53,019 nucleotides of DNA from a bacterium (lineage in GTDB: Bacteria > UBP6 > UBA1177), in contig JAFYIZ010000021.1 in NCBI GenBank assembly GCA_017538365.1, forward strand, positions 1-53,019. The letters run 5' to 3'. Each line of letters opens with the position of its first letter. The stretch's first letter is position 1. A program made the translations under genes and the position numbers. The notes below the pieces were generated by a model. It was not told the DNA's origin, ran no database searches, and worked only from the letters and a program-made list of their open reading frames with translations. Positions 42,804-51,570 of the stretch are shown here, one piece after another.

Positions 42804-43658
42804 TTATCCTTTTACACCGCCGGCAGTAAGTCCGCCGATAAGGCTTTTCTGTAAAATGAAGAAAAGAATCATAACTGGAAGAGAAACTATTATCGCACCT
42901 GCCGCAAAGTGACCCCATTCGGTCGAGTAACTTCCGACATAGTGCTGAAGCGTAACGGGCAGAGTGAAAGCTCTTTCGTCACCCAGGAAAGTTGCAGCTA
43001 AAATGAACTCGTTCCACGCCGTCATAAAGCTGAAAAGTGCCGTAACGACTATCGCCGGTTTTGCAAGCGGCATAACTATTTTAACGAAAATCGTCCACTG
43101 GGAAGCGCCGTCCATGAGAGCGGCCTCTTCAAGATCCTTCGGAATCGTGTCGAAATATCCTTTGAGCATCCAGACACAGAAAGGGATCGCCGTCGTCGAA
43201 TAAACGAGAACAAGCCCCGCCATGCTGTTGAGAAGTCCGAGTTTGTCAAGCAGGATGTAAAGCGGAATCGCCATGACGACTCCCGGGAACATCTGGCTGA
43301 CAAGGAACATCTTCATGCCGAAATTCTTGCCCGGAAATTCAAAGCGCGAAAATGCGTAACCCGCCGTAGTTGCAAGGGTTATGCCGAGCAGAGTCGTCGC
43401 CGCCGAAATGACGACGCTGTTCAAGAACTGTCTGCCGAAAAGCCAGCTTCCGTTTGAATCTGTCGTGAAAATGACGTCCTTGAAGTTGCTCAAAGTGAAC
43501 TCTGTCGGGATCGGATTTGCCGAAAGGGAAAAGCCCTGACCGCTCGAAAGGGCCATTTTTATTACCCAGAGCACAGGATAAATCACTATTGCGCATATAA
43601 CTATCAGGGAAAGATGCATGAGCACCGCTTTCCCTAGACTTACTTCTCTTTTTGCCAT
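42804..43658 (-). CDS. Orphan MalG-type carbohydrate ABC transporter permease
   Basis: A 284-residue inner-membrane permease with six hydrophobic helices. The EAA loop that contacts the ATPase reads EAALMDGASQWTIFVKIVMP near residue 187, typical of MalG. N-terminal SNFKDVIF and NSVVISAATTLLGITLATTAGYAFS are also MalG-like. GGAGGTG precedes the ATG. No MalF, binding protein or ATPase lies beside it; the partner permease is normally just upstream, but here the upstream 350 bp hold repeats and a tRNA promoter. Confidence 0.88.
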   Translation of the reverse strand: MAKREVSLGKAVLMHLSLIVICAIVIYPVLWVIKMALSSGQGFSLSANPIPTEFTLSNFKDVIFTTDSNGSWLFGRQFLNSVVISAATTLLGITLATTAGYAFSRFEFPGKNFGMKMFLVSQMFPGVVMAIPLYILLDKLGLLNSMAGLVLVYSTTAIPFCVWMLKGYFDTIPKDLEEAALMDGASQWTIFVKIVMPLAKPAIVVTALFSFMTAWNEFILAATFLGDERAFTLPVTLQHYVGSYSTEWGHFAAGAIIVSLPVMILFFILQKSLIGGLTAGGVKG

Positions 43659-43740
43659 GGTACACCTCCAAAAAACGCGGAATTTTATTCAAAAAATAAA
43701 AAATAGACAGATTTTCGTGAAAAAATCTTCAATATTCCCC

Positions 43741-43878
43741 ATGTTGCGCGTTGTCGAAACATCTGCCGTCATCTTGAACGAATGTGAAAGATCTCTCGCG
43801 TCATGTTGAGGCTTGCCGAAACATCTCTGAGATTCTTCGCTCCGCTCAGAATGACGGATTCCACTCAGAATGACCGTG
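43741..43878. repeat. Cluster of 30-bp dispersed repeats
   Basis: Direct units CGTCATCTTGAACGAATGTG... (43767-43796) and CGTCATGTTGAGGCTTGCCG... (43799-43828) are 30 bp each, 32 bp apart. An inverted unit follows (43829-43856, ending CAGAATGACG) and a partial inverted unit (CACTCAGAATGACCG, 43862-43876). A decayed copy precedes them from 43741. Units share G-T-C-A-T-x-x-T-G-A and A-T-C-T-C ends. This family of intergenic repeats is known in many bacteria; its function is not. Confidence 0.65.
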
Positions 43879-43936
43879 AGTGTATCGCGAAAACACAAAC
43901 AAAATTAAATATTTACACAATTAAGCCTTTAAAAGT

Positions 43937-43964
43937 TTGACATTCATTGACTTTTCACTATTAT
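43937..43964 (+). promoter_or_regulatory. Promoter of tRNA-Lys/tRNA-Glu
   Basis: A perfect TTGACA (43937-43942), 16 bp, TATTAT (43959-43964), 47 bp before tRNA-Lys. Confidence 0.6.
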
Positions 43965-44011
43965 ACCGCCGTTTTTCTGGTTCGTTAAAGAATCGATTTC
44001 TTGAGTTGAAT

Positions 44012-44087
44012 GGGTCGGTAGCTCAGATGGAAGAGCATCTGACTTTTAATCAGGGGGTCGCGGGTCCGAGTCCCGCCCGACCCACCA
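44012..44087 (+). tRNA. tRNA-Lys(TTT) with altered T-loop
   Basis: Acceptor GGGTCGG/CCGACCC perfect; anticodon loop CTTTTAA gives TTT; CCA encoded. The T-loop is TCCGAGT where the norm is TTCGAGT, so the invariant U55 is C. Confidence 0.93.
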
Positions 44088-44107
44088 TTCGCTCTCACTT
44101 TTTTGGT

Positions 44108-44182
44108 GACCTTTTCGTCTAGTGGTTAGGACATCGGCCTTTCACGCCGGTAACGGGGGTTCGAGTCCCCCAAAGGTCGCCA
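44108..44182 (+). tRNA. tRNA-Glu(TTC)
   Basis: Acceptor GACCTTT/AAAGGTC; anticodon loop CTTTCAC gives TTC; T-loop TTCGAGT; discriminator G; CCA encoded. A run of T follows and may end transcription. Confidence 0.95.
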
Positions 44183-44287
44183 TTTTTTTTGCCCTGAAAT
44201 TTCCGTAACAGAATAAATTTGACAAGAAAAATCAACAGCTTAAAGTTTTCGCTGGTTATTTTACTGTTTTTTTTGAGGAGAAACATT

Positions 44288-45508
44288 ATGAAAAAATTTT
44301 CGTATTTTTTAACACTTGTTTTGGTGCTTTTCTTCGCAGTTTCATGCGGAGATTCCAAAAAAGAAGAGAAAGAGAAACCTGACACCGACGAAATTTCGGA
44401 TGAAGAACCTGCTGAAACCGACGGTGATGCTGAACCGGCTGAAACTGACGGCGATGCGGAAGAACCTGCAGACGATTCAGACAAAGAGCCTGCACCTGAA
44501 GCTGATCCGCTCAAATGCGAGGATTTCGCAGAAGGACTCAACGAAAATCTGTTCGTCGGCGAAGGCAAAAACGAACTTGCGCGTTCATTCTACCTGAGAC
44601 TGCCGGAAAATGTCGATTCAATGGAAAAAGTTCCCGTAATCTTTATTTACCACGGCTATGGAGACACAGCGAAAAATTTTGAAAGATTACTTTCAGGGTA
44701 TGTAAACAACGAAACAATGCCTTTCATCCTTGTAACCCCGGAATCGAGAGACGATATTTACGGATTTGATTTCACCAACTTCCCGCCGGCAGGTCTTGAG
44801 TGGGACATGATGAATCTCAAAGACGGAAGCGCTGAAGGCGACATGTTCGATGCAGTGCTCTCCTGCCTTGAAAAACGCTGGAACATTGATGAGAAGCACA
44901 TCCACGTTTCGGGTTTCTCGGCAGGTGCAATCACGGCAAACAGCCTGGGTCTCCAGAAACCTGAAAAAATTGCAAGCATTCTTTCTTACTCGGGCGCATA
45001 CTTCTCCGATGAAAAGAGTCTGGATGCTTTGGGAGACATCTATGGAATGAAAATCGGCGATTTCTTCAGCTGGCCTGAATTTGCCGAAGGACACACTAAA
45101 TATCCGCAGGTTTTCGTTTACGGAGACAAAGAGGCGGATTCATGGAGCATATCCGGAATATTCACGATTTATTTCAACCAGATGGGTCGTCTGGGCGCAG
45201 GCTATCTTTCTAAAAACGGTCATGATGCTATTCTCTGCGATCACGGTGTAGAAGATCATACTATCGCAGGAATAATGGAAAAAGATTTAATAAAATTCTT
45301 CCACGACCATCCTTTCGGAACAGTCGAGTCACCTTACCGCGAAGAGATGCCGGAAAACTTTGCAGAAATCTGCCACTTCTTCACGGAAGAGGACCTGGTC
45401 GATGAAGAAGAACCTGAAGAAAACGATGATACGGACACAAATCCTGAAGAACCGGAAATTCCGGACATTCCCGAAGAGGACTGCCTCTGGCTCCGCTGCA
45501 GCAATTAG
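44288..45508 (+). CDS. Alpha/beta-hydrolase (esterase-like) lipoprotein
   Basis: About 406 residues from ATG 44288, with GAGGAG nine bases upstream. Lipoprotein signal (LVLVLFFAVSCGDSK, Cys near 20), then an Asp/Glu/Pro/Thr-rich linker with repeats of PAETDGDAE. The hydrolase domain has VIFIYHGYGDTAKNF (oxyanion region), the nucleophile elbow HVSGFSAGAIT (Ser near residue 225), and a candidate His in DHGVEDH. It resembles feruloyl/acetyl-xylan esterase or PHB-depolymerase relatives. The C-terminal 40 residues are again acidic and end with two Cys. Confidence 0.8.
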   Translation: MKKFSYFLTLVLVLFFAVSCGDSKKEEKEKPDTDEISDEEPAETDGDAEPAETDGDAEEPADDSDKEPAPEADPLKCEDFAEGLNENLFVGEGKNELARSFYLRLPENVDSMEKVPVIFIYHGYGDTAKNFERLLSGYVNNETMPFILVTPESRDDIYGFDFTNFPPAGLEWDMMNLKDGSAEGDMFDAVLSCLEKRWNIDEKHIHVSGFSAGAITANSLGLQKPEKIASILSYSGAYFSDEKSLDALGDIYGMKIGDFFSWPEFAEGHTKYPQVFVYGDKEADSWSISGIFTIYFNQMGRLGAGYLSKNGHDAILCDHGVEDHTIAGIMEKDLIKFFHDHPFGTVESPYREEMPENFAEICHFFTEEDLVDEEEPEENDDTDTNPEEPEIPDIPEEDCLWLRCSN

Positions 45509-45593
45509 TCAAAATCTTAAATAAATTCAGACAAATATCCTAAATCTTCATATTTAAGAATCTTTCAATTTCGGGGAAATTCTAAAAAAGAAA

Positions 45594-45680
45594 TGGTGCC
45601 GGAGACCGGAATCGAACCGGTATGGGGTCGCCCCCGCTGGATTTTGAGTCCAGTGCGTCTACCTATTTCACCACTCCGGC
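45594..45680 (-). tRNA. tRNA-Leu(CAA)
   Basis: Read on the minus strand: acceptor GCCGGAG/CTCCGGC, anticodon loop CTCAAAA giving CAA, a long variable arm (GCGGGGGCGACCCCAT region), T-loop TTCGATT, CCA encoded. It lies 45 bp downstream of adk on the same strand. Confidence 0.95.
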
Positions 45681-45724
45681 AAAATCGGGCGGTATATTAC
45701 GGAAAAACGGCTGAAAGTCAAATT

Positions 45725-46297
45725 TTAACGCAGTGTTTCGATGATTTCGACTATCTTTTTCTGGATGTCTTCGATCTTTCCGAAACCGTCTACACTCTTG
45801 TAAAGACCGAGCTTTTTGTAGTGGTCTGCAATGGGAGCCGTTTTGCTGCGGTATTCCTCGAAACGCGCTTTAACGGTCTCGGGGTTGTCATCGGATCTGC
45901 CTTCGATCTCTGCTCTTTTGAGGATCCTTTTTGTCGATTCCTCTTCTGAAAGAAGGATCTCTACCATGCAGTCGAGCTTGAGGCCGAGTTCTTTCAGCAT
46001 ATTGTCAAAAATTTCAGCCTGTTTCAGCGTTCTCGGATAACCGTCGAACAAAAATCCGTTGCCGCCGATATTCTTTTTGAGCTCGCTTTTGAACATGTCG
46101 GAAATTATCGCGTCATCAAGAAGTTCGCCTCTGTCAATGATGGCTTTCGCCTTTTTGCCGAGCTCTGTTCCGCCTCTGATTTCCTGACGGATAAGCTCGC
46201 CTGTCGAAATGTGGCAAAGGCTGAAATGTTCTTTAAGAAGCTGTGCCTGTGTTCCTTTTCCTGCTCCCGGAACTCCGAAAAGAGCGATGTTGATCAT
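45725..46297 (-). CDS. adk: Adenylate kinase, short-LID type
   Basis: Converts AMP and ATP to 2 ADP. About 190 residues from ATG 46297 with AAGGAGG six bases upstream. P-loop GVPGAGKGTQAQ at residues 8-19, AMP-binding STGELIRQEI and the FLFDGYPRTLKQAE element. The LID is the short form (RAEIEGRSDDNPET) lacking the zinc-ribbon insertion usual in many bacteria. The gene is complete. Confidence 0.94.
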   Translation of the reverse strand: MINIALFGVPGAGKGTQAQLLKEHFSLCHISTGELIRQEIRGGTELGKKAKAIIDRGELLDDAIISDMFKSELKKNIGGNGFLFDGYPRTLKQAEIFDNMLKELGLKLDCMVEILLSEEESTKRILKRAEIEGRSDDNPETVKARFEEYRSKTAPIADHYKKLGLYKSVDGFGKIEDIQKKIVEIIETLR

Positions 46298-46422
46298 GTT
46301 TTCCTCCTTAAAAAAAACCAAAAAACAAAAACGGGCGACTATACAACATAGAAAAAATTAGGAAATTTTTTTGCTTTGCCGTAAATTCCGGCGGTTGAAA
46401 CTGCTGTCTTGACGGAGTTTTC

Positions 46423-47016
46423 ATGCGTTTTCCGGCATCTTTTTTCATGCGCGGCGCATTAGTCGTCGCTGAAGATCTTTTAGGTCACTATCTTGTCCGG
46501 CAGACCGAGCGCGGAAAGATCGTCGCAAAAATAGTCGAGACCGAGGCATACTGCGGAGTTACCGACAAAGGGTGCCACACTTTCGGCGGCAGACGCACCG
46601 AAAGGACGGAAGCGATGTTCCTTTCCGGGGGCCACGCCTATGTCTACATGATCTACGGAATGAATTTCTGCCTCAATGTCGTCACCTCACCGAAAGACGA
46701 TCCGCAGGCAGTCCTTATCCGCGCAGTCGAGCCGGTCAAAGGGCTTGAACTCATCCGCGAAAACCGCATAGGGATAATCAAAGAGACCGACCTCACGAAC
46801 GGCCCCGGAAAACTCGCAAAGGCGCTTCTTATCGACAAGAACCTGAACGGATGCGACCTTGTCAAAGGAAAAGAACTTTTTCTCGAAAAAAATCCGAACT
46901 TAGACGATTTTTCCATCGTTTCGACTGCCCGCGTAAACATCGACTACGCCGGCGAATTCAAGGACAAACCCTGGCGCAAATATATCGAAGGAAACAGATT
47001 CGTCTCCAAAGTTTAG
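46423..47016 (+). CDS. DNA-3-methyladenine glycosylase (AAG/MPG family)
   Basis: A 197-residue base-excision repair enzyme that removes alkylated purines. AAG signatures: AEDLLGHYLVR near the N-terminus, IVETEAYCG (catalytic Glu region), HTFGGRRTERTEAMF, GHAYVYMIYGMNFCLNVV and LTNGPGKLAKAL. GGAG precedes the ATG. It converges with the beta-barrel array, leaving 2 bp between stops. Confidence 0.93.
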   Translation: MRFPASFFMRGALVVAEDLLGHYLVRQTERGKIVAKIVETEAYCGVTDKGCHTFGGRRTERTEAMFLSGGHAYVYMIYGMNFCLNVVTSPKDDPQAVLIRAVEPVKGLELIRENRIGIIKETDLTNGPGKLAKALLIDKNLNGCDLVKGKELFLEKNPNLDDFSIVSTARVNIDYAGEFKDKPWRKYIEGNRFVSKV

Positions 47017-47018
47017 GT

Positions 47019-47606
47019 TTAAAACCTGTAACCTACTGCAACAGTAAGATCGGGATGAAACCCCATAAACGCATCGAAACCGAGTTTAAGTATCATCCCG
47101 TTTTTGAACACGAGATCTGTTCCCAAACCCCACGCTGGCAGCAGAATCAAAAAATAATCGCTCCAATAATATTCATCCACCTCATCCTTATCGAAAAGCA
47201 GCAGAAGTCCAAGCGAAACCCAGACACTAATCGATTTCAAATGCGGCTGATTCTTCAAATCTATATCTACAACCGCATTCGCCTGTAAAGCCAGTTCAAT
47301 GATGTTCCGCCAATACAAAGTCATATATCTGAGGTCAAAATCGAAACCCGTATAGAGATTCACTCCGCTGCTGTCGAAACGCTTTAAAAGGAAATCGATA
47401 TCCAAAGCGGCAGTCGTACGGAAAATGGAAAGACCCGATCCGACTCCCAAAGCGGGCTGGATATAAAATTTTTTCGGGGCTTCTTCAGTTTCAGCCGCAG
47501 TTTCAGAACTGCCGTTTTCAGCCGTTTTCACTTCATTTGATACAGATTCCGCCATGACAACGCTGAAAAAGAGGAACATTATCAAAAATATCGCGATTTT
47601 TTTCAT
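47019..47606 (-). CDS. Tandem beta-barrel paralogue, copy 9 (last of array)
   Basis: A 195-residue member of a family of nine. Signal peptide (MKKIAIFLIMFLFFSVVMA), acidic linker with TAENGSSETAAETEEAP, then FYIQPALGVGSG and about eight amphipathic strands ending GYRF. It belongs to the sub-group with the S-I-F/Y-R-x-T motif after the first strand. AGAGGGG beside the stop of copy 8 serves as its ribosome-binding site. Probable outer-membrane barrel; function unknown. Confidence 0.8.
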   Translation of the reverse strand: MKKIAIFLIMFLFFSVVMAESVSNEVKTAENGSSETAAETEEAPKKFYIQPALGVGSGLSIFRTTAALDIDFLLKRFDSSGVNLYTGFDFDLRYMTLYWRNIIELALQANAVVDIDLKNQPHLKSISVWVSLGLLLLFDKDEVDEYYWSDYFLILLPAWGLGTDLVFKNGMILKLGFDAFMGFHPDLTVAVGYRF

Positions 47607-47615
47607 AATACCCCT

Positions 47616-48290
47616 CTAAAACCTGTAACCCAAAGCAATTATAAGACTCAGATACAATCCGCGGAGATTGTGTTCGTCTTTTTCCACAGGCAGTCTGTCA
47701 AGCCCGATCTTTATCACCATGTCGTTGACAAAAATCATGCTCAAACCCGTTCTCCATGCAACAGCAGTGCCTTTCCATCCCGAATAATCTCTATACACCC
47801 AAAAGTTGAAGGCCGCTCCGATCGACATCCACAAACTTACATAATTAAGATTCGGATCTTTCTGCTTGAAATCGAAAGTGATATTTGCCTGAAGCGGAAC
47901 ACTGATAAACCGATCGTAAGGGGCACCTGTCATTCCTAAATCCAGACCAAGGTAGACGTTGTTTTTCCTTTTGGTTTGAGCAACGAGAAAATCAATATCC
48001 AAATTGAAGAGAGCACCGAAACCTATATTGCCTAATTCTATACCGAGAACCGGCTGGATATAGAAAAATTTCGGTTTTTCCTTAGTTTCCGGCGCAACTT
48101 CCTCTTCCTGTTTCTCAACTTTCGACTCTTTTTCAGGTTCTGGTTCGGGTTCAGGTTCAGGCTCAGGTTCCCTTTCTTCAAACAGGGTTATCGTGACATC
48201 TTCAATGGTGTATTCGCCGACCTGCACTTCTTCAGCAATCACAAAAACGGAAAAAAGAAAAACTGTGAGAAAGAGGAGCGTTTTTTTCAT
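47616..48290 (-). CDS. Tandem beta-barrel paralogue, copy 8
   Basis: About 224 residues from ATG 48290 (MKKTLLFLTVFLFSVFVIAE). The segment EYTIEDVTITLFEERE matches copy 1 almost exactly. Then a Glu-Pro repeat and a linker VEKQEEEVAPETKEKP shared with copy 6. The barrel begins FFYIQPVLGIELG and ends IALGYRF. It is a mosaic of other copies at its N-terminal third. Confidence 0.8.
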   Translation of the reverse strand: MKKTLLFLTVFLFSVFVIAEEVQVGEYTIEDVTITLFEEREPEPEPEPEPEPEKESKVEKQEEEVAPETKEKPKFFYIQPVLGIELGNIGFGALFNLDIDFLVAQTKRKNNVYLGLDLGMTGAPYDRFISVPLQANITFDFKQKDPNLNYVSLWMSIGAAFNFWVYRDYSGWKGTAVAWRTGLSMIFVNDMVIKIGLDRLPVEKDEHNLRGLYLSLIIALGYRF

Positions 48291-48297
48291 AAAGCAC

Positions 48298-49005
48298 CTA
48301 AAAGCGGTAACCAAGATTTGTATAAAGCCCCAGATAATAAAACAAAGTGTAGTCAACACCGATTTCAAGAACAATATTGTATTCAAACAAGAAATTCATG
48401 CCGATATTACATGACGGAAAAATAGCAAAAAGTTTATAATCGCCAAGAGGATTATACTCGCCTTCGTAATATAGATAGCTATAGAAGGCCCCTTCGACAT
48501 CACTGTAAGCATCCTCATGATGCAAAAAGGAGAAATCTACTCCCGCTGCCAAAAACAGTTCCAGCGATTTAAGCGAAGAACGGTAATTATACGGGAGAAA
48601 AGCAAAAACAACATTGAAATGAACAGGCACGCTCCACTCCCCTGCCAAATAACTACTGTGTCCTGCTAAATTTCCTACTAAATTACTGTTACTGTCTCCC
48701 GACAAACTATTACGGTGGAAATAAATAAGATTCATGTCGAATCCGAGATAAACATTCGTATTTTTCAATAGGAATTCCGCATCAATGCTTAATCTAGGCG
48801 CAACATTGGCCAATAAAGCAAACTCCATTCCGAATGTCGGCTGGATATAAATTTTTTTCAATTCTTCTTTCTTCTGCACGCTTTCGGTCTCAGAACTGTT
48901 TTGCACAGCAGCAGCACCGTTCTCCCCTTCATTCTTCATAACTTCTTCGCCGATCAAACAAAACAGCGGAAGAAAAATTATCAGAAACAGCAGGGATTTT
49001 CTCAT
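48298..49005 (-). CDS. Tandem beta-barrel paralogue, copy 7
   Basis: A 235-residue member with signal MRKSLLFLIIFLPLFCLIGE and linker NEGENGAAAVQNSSETESV. Barrel IYIQPTFGMEFA...NVYLGFDMNLIYFH...LGYRF. The longest loop (EDAYSDVEGAFYSYLYYEGE) sits between predicted strands five and six. AGGAG at the stop of copy 6 region precedes its ATG. Confidence 0.78.
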   Translation of the reverse strand: MRKSLLFLIIFLPLFCLIGEEVMKNEGENGAAAVQNSSETESVQKKEELKKIYIQPTFGMEFALLANVAPRLSIDAEFLLKNTNVYLGFDMNLIYFHRNSLSGDSNSNLVGNLAGHSSYLAGEWSVPVHFNVVFAFLPYNYRSSLKSLELFLAAGVDFSFLHHEDAYSDVEGAFYSYLYYEGEYNPLGDYKLFAIFPSCNIGMNFLFEYNIVLEIGVDYTLFYYLGLYTNLGYRF

Positions 49006-49014
49006 AAAAAGCTC

Positions 49015-49653
49015 CTAAAACCTGTATCCCAAACCGATGGTCGGCCTTATACCGATAACAAAAAAACTTTCCACAGCTATTTGTAAAACCAGCCCGTTTT
49101 CAAAAATAAGATCCGTTCCTACTCCCCATGTAATAACGGCGGCAGTCCACACAGGATTCAGTTCCTTCCCGCCGGAAACAGCTGCGGTAATATAGTTAAT
49201 ATCATAACGTCCGACACCGCCACCCAATGCAAACCACAAACTTACATATTCCGGGATTCTGTAAGGTGTATTTGTCTTAAAATCGAAGACTATTTTGGAT
49301 TGAATTGGTATTTCTACAGTTTTATATAGCGAATGAGCATATTTTACACCAAAATCGAATCCTACATAGATATTGTGTCTGCGTTTTATATTCACAACAA
49401 GGAAACTGAAATCGATATTCGTAGAAAAAAATCCGTAAATTACATCATCTTCTCCGCCTCTGCCGATTCCGGCTGCCATCATAGGCTGAACATGAAAAAA
49501 CTTTGGTTCTTTCACTTTATTTTCAAGCGGTTCTGTAACCTCTGGTACATTTTCACTCTGCGAATGAGGTTCTGACGGCTCGTTTTCAACTTCTTCAGCA
49601 ATCAAAATGCCGAAAAAGAAAAAAACTGTGAGAAAGAGGAGCGTTTTTTTCAT
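49015..49653 (-). CDS. Tandem beta-barrel paralogue, copy 6
   Basis: A 212-residue member: signal MKKTLLFLTVFFFFGILIAE, linker EPSEPHSQSENVPEVTEPLE, barrel FFHVQPMMAAGIGRGG...NIYVGFDFGVKYAH...GLGYRF. The signal is nearly the same as those of copies 4 and 5. Its ATG follows the stop of copy 5 by 7 bp with TAGGTG. Confidence 0.78.
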   Translation of the reverse strand: MKKTLLFLTVFFFFGILIAEEVENEPSEPHSQSENVPEVTEPLENKVKEPKFFHVQPMMAAGIGRGGEDDVIYGFFSTNIDFSFLVVNIKRRHNIYVGFDFGVKYAHSLYKTVEIPIQSKIVFDFKTNTPYRIPEYVSLWFALGGGVGRYDINYITAAVSGGKELNPVWTAAVITWGVGTDLIFENGLVLQIAVESFFVIGIRPTIGLGYRF

Positions 49654-49660
49654 AGATCAC

Positions 49661-50254
49661 CTAAAAGCGGTAACCAAAGCCGATTACAATATCCGGGAAA
49701 AAAATCATGTAATCATCTATGCCGAATTTAAAAACCATATTGTTCTTGAAAACCAGATCAAATCCCGTTCCCCAACCGATATAAGGATAAAACTTAATGT
49801 CATGTTCGTCATTTCTTCTTGACAGCAACATAGCGGGACCAACAGAAATTCTTACACTTACTGACCTTAATACCGGCTGATTCTCAAGCATAATATCAAA
49901 AACCGTGCTTGCTAAAACCGAAAAAGAAAGAAAAGGATTCTCTTCAATTGCATAGTCAGGCATAAGTTTCAAATCCGAATCCAATCCTAAATAAACATTA
50001 GTATTTTTGTTTACAGTACCTACAAGAAAACCGGCATCCAAAGCAAGTCCTGCACGAACAATATATCCCAGTCCAAAAGATATTTCAAAAGCAGGCTGAA
50101 TATAGAAAAAATCCGGTTTTTTATCCTTTTTCTGTAGGGCTTCAGATTCAGTTCTGATTTCAGTTTCCGTTGGCGCCGATTCTGTCTGCACTTCTTCTGC
50201 ACTCAAAAAAGTGAAAAAGAAAAAGACTGTGAGAAATAGAAGCGTTTTTTTCAT
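49661..50254 (-). CDS. Tandem beta-barrel paralogue, copy 5
   Basis: About 197 residues from ATG 50254 (MKKTLLFLTVFFFFTFLSAE). Linker with SAPTETEIRTESEAL, barrel FFYIQPAFEISFGLGY...NVYLGLDSDLKL...IGFGYRF. The start is chosen by homology to the other copies and by TAGGTG, which overlaps the preceding stop codon. Confidence 0.78.
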   Translation of the reverse strand: MKKTLLFLTVFFFFTFLSAEEVQTESAPTETEIRTESEALQKKDKKPDFFYIQPAFEISFGLGYIVRAGLALDAGFLVGTVNKNTNVYLGLDSDLKLMPDYAIEENPFLSFSVLASTVFDIMLENQPVLRSVSVRISVGPAMLLSRRNDEHDIKFYPYIGWGTGFDLVFKNNMVFKFGIDDYMIFFPDIVIGFGYRF

Positions 50255-50261
50255 AAAGCAC

Positions 50262-50939
50262 CTAAAACCGGTAACCGGCGAGAACGATAAAATCAAAGTT
50301 TCTGGTAGAACCGCTCACACCCAGTTTAATTACAAAATCATCCACTGAAATATTCAGCCCGAGTCCGCATACGAACCATGTAATATATTTAACAGCGTTA
50401 TGATAAGGGTTTGTGTCTTTGAGGTCGTTTTCCCATATCAAGTCCGGTCCTAATGCAAACCAGCCGCCTAAATGGGTCGAATATTGAGGATTGACCTGCG
50501 CATCAATAAAAAAAAGTGCCTGAATCGGAAGTTCAAAAACATGAGCATACATACTACTGTCATGATAATCGATAACCGGAGTATATTTGAATCCTATTTC
50601 TGTTCCCAAATAAACATCAACTGCTGTGTCAGCATTATTATTTATCAGGAAATAGGTATCCAACGCAGCAATAAAACTAAAATATCTATCCGATATTTCT
50701 ATTCCTCCAAGCGGCTGGATATAGAAAAATTCAGGTTTTTCCTTAGTTTCCGGCGCAACTTCCTCTTCCTGTTTCTCAACTTCCGGTTCTTTTTCCGGCT
50801 CGGGTTCAGCTTTTGACTCCTGCTCACTCCAACTTTCTCCAAGCAGGATCATTGAGCCGTCTTTGTAGACCTGCACTTCTTCCGCAATCAAAATGCCGAA
50901 AAAGAAAAAAACTGTGAGAAAGAGAAGCAGTTTTTTCAT
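50262..50939 (-). CDS. Tandem beta-barrel paralogue, copy 4
   Basis: A 225-residue member: signal MKKLLLFLTVFFFFGILIAE, a unique stretch VYKDGSMILLGESWSEQESK, then PEPEKEPEVEKQEEEVAPET, whose DNA (50734-50782) is identical over 49 bp to copy 8 (48073-48121). Barrel FFYIQPLGGIEISD...VLAGYRF. Confidence 0.78.
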   Translation of the reverse strand: MKKLLLFLTVFFFFGILIAEEVQVYKDGSMILLGESWSEQESKAEPEPEKEPEVEKQEEEVAPETKEKPEFFYIQPLGGIEISDRYFSFIAALDTYFLINNNADTAVDVYLGTEIGFKYTPVIDYHDSSMYAHVFELPIQALFFIDAQVNPQYSTHLGGWFALGPDLIWENDLKDTNPYHNAVKYITWFVCGLGLNISVDDFVIKLGVSGSTRNFDFIVLAGYRF

Positions 50940-50946
50940 AAAGCAC

Positions 50947-51570
50947 CTAAAAGCGGTAACCCAAAGTTACCGTAAGATCGGGGTATATTCCGCCGAAGCC
51001 GTCTATTCCCAATTTCAAAACTATATTTTTCTCAAACAGCAGATCGATTCCTATTCCCCATGCGGCGAAACATCTCAAAGAATCGTGGGCGTCATAATAA
51101 TAGTCCATCTCGCCGTTTTTGTCCGGACGCCGGTAATCTCCTCTGTAAAATATCAGATCGACTCCGGCGGAAAGCCACAATCCGACCGATTTAAGGACGA
51201 CGTTCGGTGTTGCGAAGTCAAAAACCGTGTTTGCCTGCAGAGGAAGCTCCACTTTCGGCGCAGGCCCTATCACCTGCTGGAGAACTATGTATCTGAAATC
51301 GAGATCAAGACCGACGTAAACATCCGATTTCGCAAGTTTTGCCACCAGGATATCCGCATCGAGCGAGATCGTAGGTCTGAAGATCGAAAATCCGGTCCCG
51401 AATCCGAATGCCGGCTGGATATAGAATATTTTCTGTTTTTCAGCTTTGCTTTCATTCTGAGATTCAGTTGCGGCGGCATTTTCAGGAGCGTTTTCCGCAT
51501 TCACGGCTTCTTCGGCAGACAGAGTGCCGAAAAGCATGAGAATCACTGAAAATATCAAGACCTTTCTCAT
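50947..51570 (-). CDS. Tandem beta-barrel paralogue, copy 3
   Basis: A 207-residue member: signal MRKVLIFSVILMLFGTLSAE, linker NAENAPENAAATESQNESKA, barrel FYIQPAFGFGTGFSIFRPT...DVYVGLDLDFRY...VELPLQANTVFDF...TLGYRF. With copies 1 and 9 it forms the GFSIFRPT sub-group. AGGAG inside TAGGAGC, overlapping the stop of copy 2, is its ribosome-binding site. Confidence 0.8.
   Translation of the reverse strand: MRKVLIFSVILMLFGTLSAEEAVNAENAPENAAATESQNESKAEKQKIFYIQPAFGFGTGFSIFRPTISLDADILVAKLAKSDVYVGLDLDFRYIVLQQVIGPAPKVELPLQANTVFDFATPNVVLKSVGLWLSAGVDLIFYRGDYRRPDKNGEMDYYYDAHDSLRCFAAWGIGIDLLFEKNIVLKLGIDGFGGIYPDLTVTLGYRF

Noticed and set aside
45515-45559. Terminator hairpin TCTTAAATA/TATTTAAGA after the esterase gene
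   Set aside because: The stem is all A-T apart from one pair, the loop is 27 nt and no T run follows directly. It is too weak to call.
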